Source: JAAEPI01 sp965212145 (GTDB lineage: Bacteria > Bacteroidota > Bacteroidia > Cytophagales > Cyclobacteriaceae). From it: a DNA stretch of 64,000 nt. Below, piece after piece: positions 51,533 to 59,197 of the stretch. The stretch spans positions 372,001-436,000 of the forward strand of contig CBDBUY010000009.1 in NCBI GenBank assembly GCA_965212145.1, read 5' to 3'. Under the pieces are notes generated by a model. The model worked only from the letters and a program-made list of their open reading frames with translations. It was not told where the DNA came from and did no database searches. The stretch's first letter is position 1; each line of letters opens with the position of its first letter. Both the position numbers and the translations under genes were made by a program.

Positions 51533-51775
51533 ATGGTATCAACAAAATTGAAAGAAGAAATTGGGAAGTACCTTGAGCAGGCAGATGATCGTTTTTTACA
51601 GTTGGTTTATGGCATGATGAAAGCGGATCAGGAGGCTGCTATTGGTTATGACACAGATGGGTCGATCATAACCCAAGCTGATTTAATAGGTCGTGCAGAA
51701 GCTTCGAACCGGGCGATTAAGGAAGGGAGAACCAAAAGCATTGATCAGGTTCGAGAGAACATGAAAAAATGGTAA
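51533..51775 (+). CDS. Antitoxin of a second RelE/ParE module
   Basis: An 80-aa protein: MVSTKLKEEIGKYLEQADDRFLQLVYGMMKAD, then a Gly-Tyr linker and a C-terminal helix with EGRTKSIDQVRENMKKW. This layout (helical head, variable linker, GRTKS..Q.R motif) is typical of Bacteroidota antitoxins paired with RelE/ParE toxins. The ATG at 51533 was preferred to longer in-frame starts that run into repeat sequence. The stop is directly followed by the toxin ATG. Confidence 0.78.
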   Translation: MVSTKLKEEIGKYLEQADDRFLQLVYGMMKADQEAAIGYDTDGSIITQADLIGRAEASNRAIKEGRTKSIDQVRENMKKW

Positions 51776-52075
51776 ATGAAGGTTGAGATCACTGATCCGG
51801 CAGAAGACAGTTTGCGTAGAATTTACTGTCTTTATCCTGAAGACATTGCTGATCGAATAGTTGGAGATATCCTGGATCGATCAGAAAGCCTAACCAAATT
51901 TTCTCAGAGGGGACGAATAGTGGAAGAACTCCGCGCTATGAACGAAGGTCATCGATATATTTTAGAGGGCCATTACAAGATTATCTACAAGCAGGAATCC
52001 AATATTGTTTACGTGACAGATGTTTTTGACATGAGACAAGACCCATCGAAGATCGAACAAATCCATCGCCAATAG
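51776..52075 (+). CDS. RelE/ParE-family toxin (second module)
   Basis: A 99-aa toxin starting with no gap after its antitoxin. VEITDPAEDSLRRIYCLYPEDIADRI, then GRIVEELRAMNEGHRYILEGHYKIIYKQESNIVYVTDVFDMRQDP is the ParE/RelE fold pattern. It shares little identity with the toxin at 50774-51079, so the two modules are independent acquisitions, although both are embedded in the same repeat family. Confidence 0.85.
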   Translation: MKVEITDPAEDSLRRIYCLYPEDIADRIVGDILDRSESLTKFSQRGRIVEELRAMNEGHRYILEGHYKIIYKQESNIVYVTDVFDMRQDPSKIEQIHRQ

Positions 52076-52081
52076 CCACCT

Positions 52082-52120
52082 TAGCTATCCGTAGTTTATC
52101 GAAGAAGTAAAAAGCTGTCC
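52082..52120. repeat. 39-bp direct repeat, copy 2
   Basis: Identical to 51296-51334; it begins a few bases after the second toxin gene. Confidence 0.85.
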
Positions 52121-52139
52121 AGAGTTTGTAACTCAGGAC
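52117..52139. repeat. REP-like hairpin type 2, variant
   Basis: GTCC-A-GAGTT, TGT loop, AACTC-A-GGAC: a hairpin with one internal mismatch pair. A decayed equivalent lies at 51331-51351. Confidence 0.6.
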
Positions 52140-52150
52140 ATTTCTAAGCC

Positions 52151-52174
52151 GTCGTTGGTGTTAACACCAACGAC
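52151..52174. repeat. REP-like palindrome type 1, copy d
   Basis: GTCGTTGGTGTTAACACCAACGAC, identical to copy b, 7 bp before RAYT fragment 2. Confidence 0.85.
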
Positions 52175-52181
52175 CGCAAGT

Positions 52182-52292
52182 TTTAATCCAGTGGAGGCAG
52201 GTATGGTGGACGAACCGGAGGATTATCGGTATTCAAGTGCGAGGGACTATGCAGGGAGTAAGGGCTTGCTGGATATTTTGTATTTGGAATGA
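52182..52292 (+). pseudogene. RAYT transposase C-terminal fragment 2
   Basis: The frame reads FNPVEAGMVDEPEDY, RYSSARDYAGSKGLLDILY and stops at 52290-52292. NPVxAG followed by SSARDYxG is the C-terminal signature of the REP-associated tyrosine transposase (IS200/Y1) family. The catalytic HUH and Tyr parts are missing. Confidence 0.85.
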
Positions 52293-52296
52293 AGTG

Positions 52297-52319
52297 ATCC
52301 TGAGTTGCAAACTCAGGAT
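52297..52319. repeat. REP-like hairpin type 2, copy b
   Basis: ATCCTGAGTT and AACTCAGGAT form a perfect 10-bp stem with a GCA loop, 4 bp after the fragment stop. Confidence 0.8.
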
Positions 52320-52371
52320 AGCGGGAGGTACGAGCTATAAGCTCGCACCAGCGAGGGGTATGAGCTTTAAA

Positions 52372-53562
52372 TTAGAAGTCTATTTTCTTCATTCTTGGTC
52401 TTAGTACGTTCACAAAAGTGTTCAGCCATGTCTTAAAAAAGTCTTTGATTTCTTCCCTTTTAGAATCATCAAAGATATCCTCGCAAGGAAATATCGTTGA
52501 AACATATCCTGTGTCATCCCAACTCCAAATTGCATCGTTTCCGAATTCTTTCTTCATTTCATCTTTGAAGACACTTAGTTCTTCAAAAATCCTTTTTCCA
52601 TCTTGGTCGTTCTGAACTCGAAAATATACTCCAACTCTCTTCTGACTTTTAGCGAAATATGCACTAATCCAGGCTTTCTTGGTTTTTCCGGGATAGACAT
52701 ACAGGTTCTGTGCTGTCCCTGGATTGGGCATGGGTTGACCAGGATCATCAAAGTTAAGTTCAGCCACAAGTTCCTTCCAGAAGCGGATGTAAAAGTTTCT
52801 TTCCTGATCTTTTTCTTGTGATGAAGGATGGGAGGAAACCGCTTCAAAATCATCTCTCTTTGATAAAACGAAACCCTTTGGTATTTCAACAGTCATTTTG
52901 GATATCTCTGTTGTTTTGACCAATGTTTTGGGGACTATCAAATTTCCAATTCCTTCCGCTGAATAGATATTGAGTTCCACCATGGCAAAGGTAAAGTTCA
53001 AGTTACCTGCACTTGAAAGAAATTCGGCTATCCCAATGGCGCCTTCCTTAATTCCATCTCCTGCAATCAGCAAAAGAAAACGACCTCTTTCCAAGTTGCG
53101 ACTCACTGAATCTACAAAGTCAGACTCTTGTGGAACCAAATCATCATGTGCTTCCTTGACCAAATTGTAGAGCGTGTTACCTTTGGAGTTCAACCGTCTA
53201 TTTATCTCTCGTTGAAGATCTTCATAAGCCCAGTTAGACACTTCCTTTGCATAATCTAAGATTTGAGCAACTACTTTTCTTCTTGCTTCGGGGTTTCTCC
53301 AAAGTTTGGTTTCTACAATGGTTAATTCGCCGTTAGGAGAAACCATGAGTATATCCAGCGGTCCCACGGTTGTGTTCAGTTCCATGCAAACTGGAACGAC
53401 TGGATTATAGGATTCATCAATCTCGCTAATGGGCAAACAGTCGGGGTTCCTGAAGATAAGTTCTTGAACAGCGAGTTCATCGTCAGCTTCTACTTTATTC
53501 AGATGAGTTACTTCGTTGTTCGAGTTTAGAAAAAGAGGTTTACCGTATGCAGTTTGTTTCAT
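52372..53562 (-). CDS. PD-(D/E)XK nuclease-like protein
   Basis: A 396-aa cytoplasmic protein. The N-terminal part has a PD-(D/E)XK core: Asp70 in GPLDILMV, Glu84 and Lys86 in TIVETKLW, and Gln100 in VVAQILDYA, as in NucS-like and restriction-type nucleases. The C-terminal part (about 255-390, NFYIRFWKELVAELNF, KRVGVYFRVQNDQDGKRIFEEL) resembles DUF4268-type domains often attached to such nucleases. It lies two genes downstream of the helicase on the same strand, separated by a transposase remnant, and may be part of the same defence locus or a stand-alone gene. Confidence 0.72.
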   Translation of the reverse strand: MKQTAYGKPLFLNSNNEVTHLNKVEADDELAVQELIFRNPDCLPISEIDESYNPVVPVCMELNTTVGPLDILMVSPNGELTIVETKLWRNPEARRKVVAQILDYAKEVSNWAYEDLQREINRRLNSKGNTLYNLVKEAHDDLVPQESDFVDSVSRNLERGRFLLLIAGDGIKEGAIGIAEFLSSAGNLNFTFAMVELNIYSAEGIGNLIVPKTLVKTTEISKMTVEIPKGFVLSKRDDFEAVSSHPSSQEKDQERNFYIRFWKELVAELNFDDPGQPMPNPGTAQNLYVYPGKTKKAWISAYFAKSQKRVGVYFRVQNDQDGKRIFEELSVFKDEMKKEFGNDAIWSWDDTGYVSTIFPCEDIFDDSKREEIKDFFKTWLNTFVNVLRPRMKKIDF

Positions 53563-53612
53563 AAGAGTTCAGGTAAATCTAAGGTCAGAGGAGGTTGTTT
53601 TCCAATTCCTTT

Positions 53613-53750
53613 ATTGATGAAAAGTTGAAGTATTTGCATTTTAATCCAGTGGAGGCAGGTATGGTGGACGAACCGGAGGATTATCGATATTCAAGTGCAA
53701 GGGACTATGCAGGGAGTAAGGGTTTGCTGGATATTTTGTATTTGGAATGA
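53613..53750 (+). pseudogene. RAYT transposase C-terminal fragment 3 (longest)
   Basis: The frame reads EKLKYLHFNPVEAGMVDEP and continues as in fragment 2 to the stop at 53748-53750. YLHFNPVEAG is the conserved Y-x-H-x-NPV-x-AG block of the family, so this copy keeps about 45 residues. It sits between the nuclease-like gene and the coiled-coil protein gene. Confidence 0.85.
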
Positions 53751-53754
53751 AGTG

Positions 53755-53777
53755 ATCCTGAGTTGCAAACTCAGGAT
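53755..53777. repeat. REP-like hairpin type 2, copy c
   Basis: Identical to copy b, again 4 bp after the transposase fragment stop and 12 bp before the end of the coiled-coil protein gene. Confidence 0.8.
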
Positions 53778-53789
53778 AGCGGGAGGGCT

Positions 53790-54794
53790 TTAGTCTTTAG
53801 ACTTGATCGCTGAAACAGTTCGTGTAATATTGTCAATCGAAATTTTGCCATGCTGTTCATCGTCCTTACCAACAAGACCAGAGTTGCCAAACGCAGTAAC
53901 AGATTCTACAAGTTGAGTCAAGATTAAATCTCGCTGTTCGGATGTGTTAGCGGATTCGGTAAAAGCAGCCATGCTGTTTGCAACTCTTTTTCTGTGTAGG
54001 TTATGTTGAAACATATGTAAGTGACTCCTAAGGACCTTAAGAGAATATGATAATAGCGAACCTACTAAGGTCAGAACAGCTATCCGGACCACTGAATAGT
54101 AGATCATCTGCCATGAATAGTCATTGGGAAGTTCAACATTCAATAAGTAGATCACCAGTCCAATGAATGTTACAATCAGTACTCCTGAGATCCCACCCCA
54201 GATTTTAATTTGTCCTAAGTTCTGTGTTGTTGCCTCTTCAAACTGCTGCTGGGCAACCTCGACTGAAACGCCTCTAGCGGTTTTTCGAACGGAAGTTTCA
54301 ATTGCAGCTGCTTTTTTCTTAGCCTCTTCGATAATCTGATTTGACTCCTCTTCAATTTTTTGAAGAGCTTCATCTGTGGACGTTTTTAGGTTTTTGGTGA
54401 GCGATTCAAATTCCTTTTTAATGTCGATGTTGGTAAGAAGTCCGGAATCTTCGATTGCGGCAGTGGCATAATGTGGCCAAGCCAACCTAATTGCATCTAG
54501 TTGAGCTGTAACATTCTTTTTTATCTGTTGTTGTTGAGCAACAAATTGGGATTTGTCATATCCAATAAGCTCATTTAGGTGATTTCGAATCTGATTCAGA
54601 TGATTATTTACGTTGTTGTTCGTGTTATTATCTACCGTTTCGTTGAAACGTTCGATGAAATCAATCTTTAGTTGGAGTTCCTCCAGGATAGGTTCAAATT
54701 CTTTAAAGGAAGCATCGCCGAGGTTCGGCCTGATGATCTTGTCAGTTTCAAGTTCTTTAATCTCCTTAATTATATTAACTACTCCATGTGGCAT
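53790..54794 (-). CDS. Coiled-coil membrane protein, unknown family
   Basis: A 334-aa protein. Residues 1-190 are soluble and largely helical with Gln/Glu/Lys-rich coiled-coil segments (LEELQLKIDFIERFNETV; EEESNQIIEEAKKKAAAIETS). Two membrane helices follow at about 197-219 (IWGGISGVLIVTFIGLVIYLL) and 234-255, then a soluble C-terminal tail. No family is recognised. It is on the same strand as the helicase, downstream of it, and such membrane proteins occur beside nucleic-acid sensors in defence loci; a role as effector or anchor is only inferred. Confidence 0.7.
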   Translation of the reverse strand: MPHGVVNIIKEIKELETDKIIRPNLGDASFKEFEPILEELQLKIDFIERFNETVDNNTNNNVNNHLNQIRNHLNELIGYDKSQFVAQQQQIKKNVTAQLDAIRLAWPHYATAAIEDSGLLTNIDIKKEFESLTKNLKTSTDEALQKIEEESNQIIEEAKKKAAAIETSVRKTARGVSVEVAQQQFEEATTQNLGQIKIWGGISGVLIVTFIGLVIYLLNVELPNDYSWQMIYYSVVRIAVLTLVGSLLSYSLKVLRSHLHMFQHNLHRKRVANSMAAFTESANTSEQRDLILTQLVESVTAFGNSGLVGKDDEQHGKISIDNITRTVSAIKSKD

Positions 54795-55072
54795 ATGTCA
54801 CTATGTTTATTGCCCCTAAAGACCAGCTGAAATCCGTAGGCTGGATATTTGTAAATATCGGGAAAGTATCTTATCTCACAAACCTTGGCAAGTACCTCAA
54901 TAATCCTGTATATTTTAGTATCTGCTAGGTTTTTGGGTATTTTTCTGTCCTGTTTCTGTGGTCGTCTTAGTCGTTCGTCCGTGGTAGGGAGCAGGGCAAA
55001 TTCTTTGGCAGGTTTTGGTTTGTGGGGTTGTTTCGTGCGACCTGTCAATGTGTTTAGGTGCTTGGTTGTCAA
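54779..55072 (-). CDS. Possible small protein between helicase and membrane protein genes
   Basis: A 97-codon frame from a TTG that overlaps the helicase stop by four bases to a stop inside the start of the coiled-coil protein gene (16-bp overlap). It is basic at the front (RTKQPHKPKPAK) and aromatic at the end (VCEIRYFPDIYKYPAYGFQLVF). The exact fit between two genes argues for translation; lack of an ATG and of a known family argues against. If not coding, this is a 274-bp gap with nothing else visible. Confidence 0.35.
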   Translation of the reverse strand: MTTKHLNTLTGRTKQPHKPKPAKEFALLPTTDERLRRPQKQDRKIPKNLADTKIYRIIEVLAKVCEIRYFPDIYKYPAYGFQLVFRGNKHSDICHME

Positions 55073-58000
55073 TCTAATTCAATGTTCAATTCTCTCATGA
55101 GTTCAAGTTGTTCTTCTGTTAGCGCGTTGTTCTTTAAAGCTCTTCTTGTTCTAGCCAATGATTGGTAGTATCTGACTTCAGCTTTATTATCAGTGCTCGC
55201 TCTAGGATAATGACCATTGTTTTCAATATAGAGAGCAATCTCTCGAAGATTATTTGCCCATTTGGTAAACCCTCTTTTTTCTGATGCAGTGTCATTAAGT
55301 GAGATGCCAATGGATTCAAATTTCTCAATTCTTTCTAGTGGCATAGTTCCTTTTCGATGCGCGGTTTTTTGATTTCCGAACCAAGAATATAATGGGTTTA
55401 ATGTTCCTTCTATTTTATGAGGAAGTCTAAGAATACCTGATGAATCTATGTGACTTTTTAATTCTTCAAAATTCTCATCCCAAGATCGTTCAATCGGTTT
55501 TTCATCCATTTCCAAACTCAATCCTAAGTTGAGGAATAATTCGATTTTCTCGCTTGACAAAGAACGATTTCGAAAAGCAATTTTTTGATTCATCCACCAA
55601 GTGTAAAGCGGATTTCTTTCACCCTTTATTAATGATGGAAGAGATAATTGACCATCTTTTACGAAATTAGAGAACTCACTAAACCTATCTTCCCATGACT
55701 CTTCTCCTCCAACTCCTTCACCCACCCATTTGAAGTTGATGGAATTTAAAAGGTCAATGCGTTTTTGAGAAAGAGGCTTTCTATTTCTTGCATTGCCAGC
55801 CATAACTGCTCTTTGAGCAGAGGCCCAGAGGTATAGTTGCTTTTCACTTTCTGTTCTGTAGCTAGGTTCTCTGTCAGTCTGATTGACAAACTCTTTGTAT
55901 TCGTTAAACTGAGCAAACCACTTCTCTTCAAACCTTTCCTTTCCTCTTGCTTCAAGATCGTATCCAAGACTTTTGATTTTTTGAATTTCCTCACTGGATA
56001 GAGTCCCGTTTTTATAACGAGTTCTTTGTGAAGAAAGCCATGTATGATAATCCTTGTGAGTAGTTCGGGTCGGGAGTTTTCCGTTTACTTCCCTCCAGGC
56101 TTTAATTTTTTCAAACTTCTCGTCCCAAGTTTCAAAGAACTGATCAAGATTGAGAGATTGTATTTTTTTCGTTTGATAGTCTGATAACTTGCCTTCCTCA
56201 TTTAATTTTTTGTAACGCAAAATCCATGAATATGCATTTTCACCAATGTCTCCTACCGCAATCGAATTTTTCTCCTTTAATGCGGTTTTAACCTCTTCGA
56301 AATATTTAGTCCAGTTATCTGAATGGCCTTCAAAATTGAAATCAAGTTCAGTCATTTTATCAAACCAATAATTACCAAGGTCATTTTCTCTGTAACGCTT
56401 TCTTAACGTTTGACAAAATACATTTAGCTGGCTTTCGGACGTTTTCGGATTGTTTCTATCATATTGTGGCCATCTATTGAGATTTTCTTTCCGAAACTTG
56501 ACTAAATCGTTGTAAACAGGTATCCATTTTTTTCTACGCGCTGGCCCTAAAAATCTATTATCGACTGAAAGAAATTTGGTCCTCTGGTCCTCTGAGATAA
56601 TCTTACCATTCTTAATACATGCTTGCTGATACTTGTACCATTTAACCAGATCATCATCATCTACACCCTTACAAGGGGGGAACTCATTTGACTTAGCATA
56701 TTCTTTAAATATCTCAAACTGTCTATTCCATTTCCATTCGACAATACTCCAGGCAAAGTTTATTGAGTTGAGCTTTCTGATTTCTTCATTTTTAAGTGTC
56801 CCGTTTTTCTTACGGTTTCTCTGTTGGGCAACCCATTGATATAATTCACGATCAGTTTTTTGACTTGGGTATTCTGGATTTCTTTCAAGAAATTCCTTGA
56901 GCCTGAGGAACCATAAATCCCAGTTATTCGAAGTTTTGTCAACTATTTGATCGAAAAGTGAATTTTTTAATTTCCCCTCAAATCCTTCTAGTAGGATTGT
57001 GTCCTGCTCCTCAATGGAGCTTCCAGAGACAATATTAATTCTTGAAGATATTCTTCCTTTCCCATATGCTAAAGAGTTAATCTCATCCTGGAGGCGTTCA
57101 TCCTGATCACAAAGGGACCGAATAACTTGAATCAAATTTTTGAATGATCCTGAACTGATGGAATCTTCAACTTCCGTTCGATTTGAATGATAAATTGGAA
57201 CTACTACAAGACCAATTTTTTTACCCTCCTTTTTTCTTAAAGCCCTGCCAACTGCTTGAACAATATCAACTTTGGAATTTTTTGGATCACAGAAATAAAC
57301 CAAGTCAATTGTTGGCACATCAACCCCTTCAGTCAAACAGCGTGCATTTGAAACAATTGCCTTGTCTGAATTTTTAAAGTCACCTAAGATGATATTTCTC
57401 TGACTGGTAGGCTGTTCACCACTAACAGCGAATGTAGAAGTGTCAGGAAACAATCTGGAATGTCTGTCCGCAAAATCAGCCGCAAGTTTCACTCTGGAAT
57501 GAAAAGTTAAGCTATGATTGGCTGTGTACTTCTTCATTATGTGATCGAGGGCATAATTATTTGCCAATTCATCAATTGAAATCTTTGAATCAATAAATCG
57601 CCTATTGTCGATGTATTCTTTAAGCTCCTCACTGTTAACTCCAACTGCAACAATCTTATAATCAACCAAAATATCTTGCTCAATCGCATCTTTGAATGTC
57701 ATTCGATAGAATTCATGCCCGAATATTTCGGGATCGTTCATATCATATGCATACTTCAAATCGTCACCAAGCTTCTTTTTCAAGGATTCTTTTACGACCC
57801 TTGGAGTTGCAGTAGCATAAAGTCTTCTTTTAGATGGGATTTTATTGTTGTCATGAACAAGGCTGAATTTGTTCATCCCAACACCAGCGGTCTTATGAGC
57901 TTCATCACAAAATATAAAATCAAATCCAAAGTCAATATTTGCGATTGCTTCGGCAATTGCTTGTAATGAATGGTACGTACTGAAAATGACCTTTTCGGAA

Positions 58001-58926
58001 TAATCTGATTCAAGAAAATTTTTAATCTTAATTGGGTCGGTGGTGACCTTTGTGTCGATTTCATAAGTATGAGCCACTACTGAATCTGTAACATCTTTAT
58101 CGATATCTGATTCGGAGCAAACGCACAAGTATTGATAGGTTGTTTTTCTTTGATTAGCCCATTCATTTTTGATCTGCCGTAACAAAGCCAATGAAGGTAC
58201 TAGAACTAAAGATTTTTTGGATTCAAGCCCTTCCTTAATCCAAAGTGCCGTGTATGTCTTGCCAGCTCCACATGGCAAAACGAGTTGCCCTCGTTTTTCA
58301 ATTCCAAAGAAATCAATACAATCCTTTATAGCTTCTTTTTGATGAGGTTTTGGTTCGTAGAAGGTTCGTTCGGTGATTTCTGCACCTATTAGACTTTCGT
58401 GGAAGGTCTTGAAAACATTGGAATGTATTTCTTGAAGGTTAGTTACGGAATAGAAGGTGAAATTCTCATGCCTTGACTTTGATACTTTATCTAAATCAGC
58501 AGCATTAGAAAATACAATAAAGTGATCAGCAGTTGGACAGAAGGCAAAGAGGTTTGCGATTTTGTCGGAAGTCCAATTGAGACGTGAAGATTCATCATTT
58601 TTGAATTTACACTGAACAGCATATAGTTTGCCTTCAATATCCTCAAGGATTAGATCAGCACCGTAATCTTGATTTCCAAGATTCAGGCTTTTTCGAATTA
58701 CGGATGGTACATCTTCAAATAACCATACGTTTTTGAAATTATCTTTTTCTGTTGGTGAGAGTCGAAAGTATAGTTCAGTTAATACCTCGAAAATCTTTCC
58801 AGCTCTGGTGTCCTTTTCACCTTCTTCTGAATTATGAATATTGTATTTTGATAATTCGGATTTGACATCTTCCCATGTTCGTCCGGTTTCTAATATGTTT
58901 TTTAGTATTTGTCTATATTCAGTCAT
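55069..58926 (-). CDS. SF2 helicase with N-terminal nuclease-like domain and nine helicase-associated repeats
   Basis: A 1285-aa protein. Residues 40-150 form a restriction-endonuclease-like domain with Asp91 in YGADLIL and Gln105-Cys-Lys107 in AVQCKF (the D...QxK form of the PD-(D/E)XK motif). The helicase core runs about 195-600: Walker A CGAGKT (219-224), DEAH at 341-344, motif III ATATPR, motif VI QAVGRALRK. Residues about 640-1285 hold nine tandem repeats of about 65 residues, each with a Trp near the start, LYxW.xxQR in the middle and a short final helix, the helicase-associated domain type. It should unwind or track along nucleic acid; a role in phage or plasmid defence is likely from architecture and context but unproven. 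The coding sequence is AT-rich relative to the 59-62 kb genes. Confidence 0.85.
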   Translation of the reverse strand: MTEYRQILKNILETGRTWEDVKSELSKYNIHNSEEGEKDTRAGKIFEVLTELYFRLSPTEKDNFKNVWLFEDVPSVIRKSLNLGNQDYGADLILEDIEGKLYAVQCKFKNDESSRLNWTSDKIANLFAFCPTADHFIVFSNAADLDKVSKSRHENFTFYSVTNLQEIHSNVFKTFHESLIGAEITERTFYEPKPHQKEAIKDCIDFFGIEKRGQLVLPCGAGKTYTALWIKEGLESKKSLVLVPSLALLRQIKNEWANQRKTTYQYLCVCSESDIDKDVTDSVVAHTYEIDTKVTTDPIKIKNFLESDYSEKVIFSTYHSLQAIAEAIANIDFGFDFIFCDEAHKTAGVGMNKFSLVHDNNKIPSKRRLYATATPRVVKESLKKKLGDDLKYAYDMNDPEIFGHEFYRMTFKDAIEQDILVDYKIVAVGVNSEELKEYIDNRRFIDSKISIDELANNYALDHIMKKYTANHSLTFHSRVKLAADFADRHSRLFPDTSTFAVSGEQPTSQRNIILGDFKNSDKAIVSNARCLTEGVDVPTIDLVYFCDPKNSKVDIVQAVGRALRKKEGKKIGLVVVPIYHSNRTEVEDSISSGSFKNLIQVIRSLCDQDERLQDEINSLAYGKGRISSRINIVSGSSIEEQDTILLEGFEGKLKNSLFDQIVDKTSNNWDLWFLRLKEFLERNPEYPSQKTDRELYQWVAQQRNRKKNGTLKNEEIRKLNSINFAWSIVEWKWNRQFEIFKEYAKSNEFPPCKGVDDDDLVKWYKYQQACIKNGKIISEDQRTKFLSVDNRFLGPARRKKWIPVYNDLVKFRKENLNRWPQYDRNNPKTSESQLNVFCQTLRKRYRENDLGNYWFDKMTELDFNFEGHSDNWTKYFEEVKTALKEKNSIAVGDIGENAYSWILRYKKLNEEGKLSDYQTKKIQSLNLDQFFETWDEKFEKIKAWREVNGKLPTRTTHKDYHTWLSSQRTRYKNGTLSSEEIQKIKSLGYDLEARGKERFEEKWFAQFNEYKEFVNQTDREPSYRTESEKQLYLWASAQRAVMAGNARNRKPLSQKRIDLLNSINFKWVGEGVGGEESWEDRFSEFSNFVKDGQLSLPSLIKGERNPLYTWWMNQKIAFRNRSLSSEKIELFLNLGLSLEMDEKPIERSWDENFEELKSHIDSSGILRLPHKIEGTLNPLYSWFGNQKTAHRKGTMPLERIEKFESIGISLNDTASEKRGFTKWANNLREIALYIENNGHYPRASTDNKAEVRYYQSLARTRRALKNNALTEEQLELMRELNIELD

Positions 58927-59046
58927 TTGCTCGGAGGCAAAAAATTAGGCTCTTTGATCTTAATTTAGGGCTGAGCGTAGGTTATACCAAATGTGCCAGA
59001 ACGAGCGGCTGGATTTTTCTACGTCATGGCATGAAACCCAATAACC

Positions 59047-59071
59047 GGATAACACGCATAGCGTGTTATCC
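59047..59071. repeat. Perfect palindrome between helicase and sarcosine-oxidase-like genes
   Basis: GGATAACACGC and GCGTGTTATCC form an 11-bp stem with an ATA loop. It stands in a 270-bp gap between divergent genes; no T-run follows on either strand. The rest of the gap shows no open frame. Confidence 0.65.
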
Positions 59072-59197
59072 AACTTATTAATTCAAATATTCCTCCCCCT
59101 AATTTATAAAAGTTTGATGAATGACGGCTTGTTTGGTCAGGCACAAAAAAAGCCATGCCCGGCGGGGCTGCAGCGGATGAACCTCTAAATTTGGAAG

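Noticed and set aside
49752..52319. Possible CRISPR array from repeated palindromes
   Set aside because: Repeats are irregularly spaced (hundreds of bases apart), occur in two different families and no cas gene is present; REP-like elements fit better.
59150..59190. GC-rich GCCATGCCCGGCGGGGCTGC as a terminator or riboswitch before the sarcosine-oxidase-like gene
   Set aside because: The possible stem is short and has no T-run, and no known riboswitch motif could be matched.
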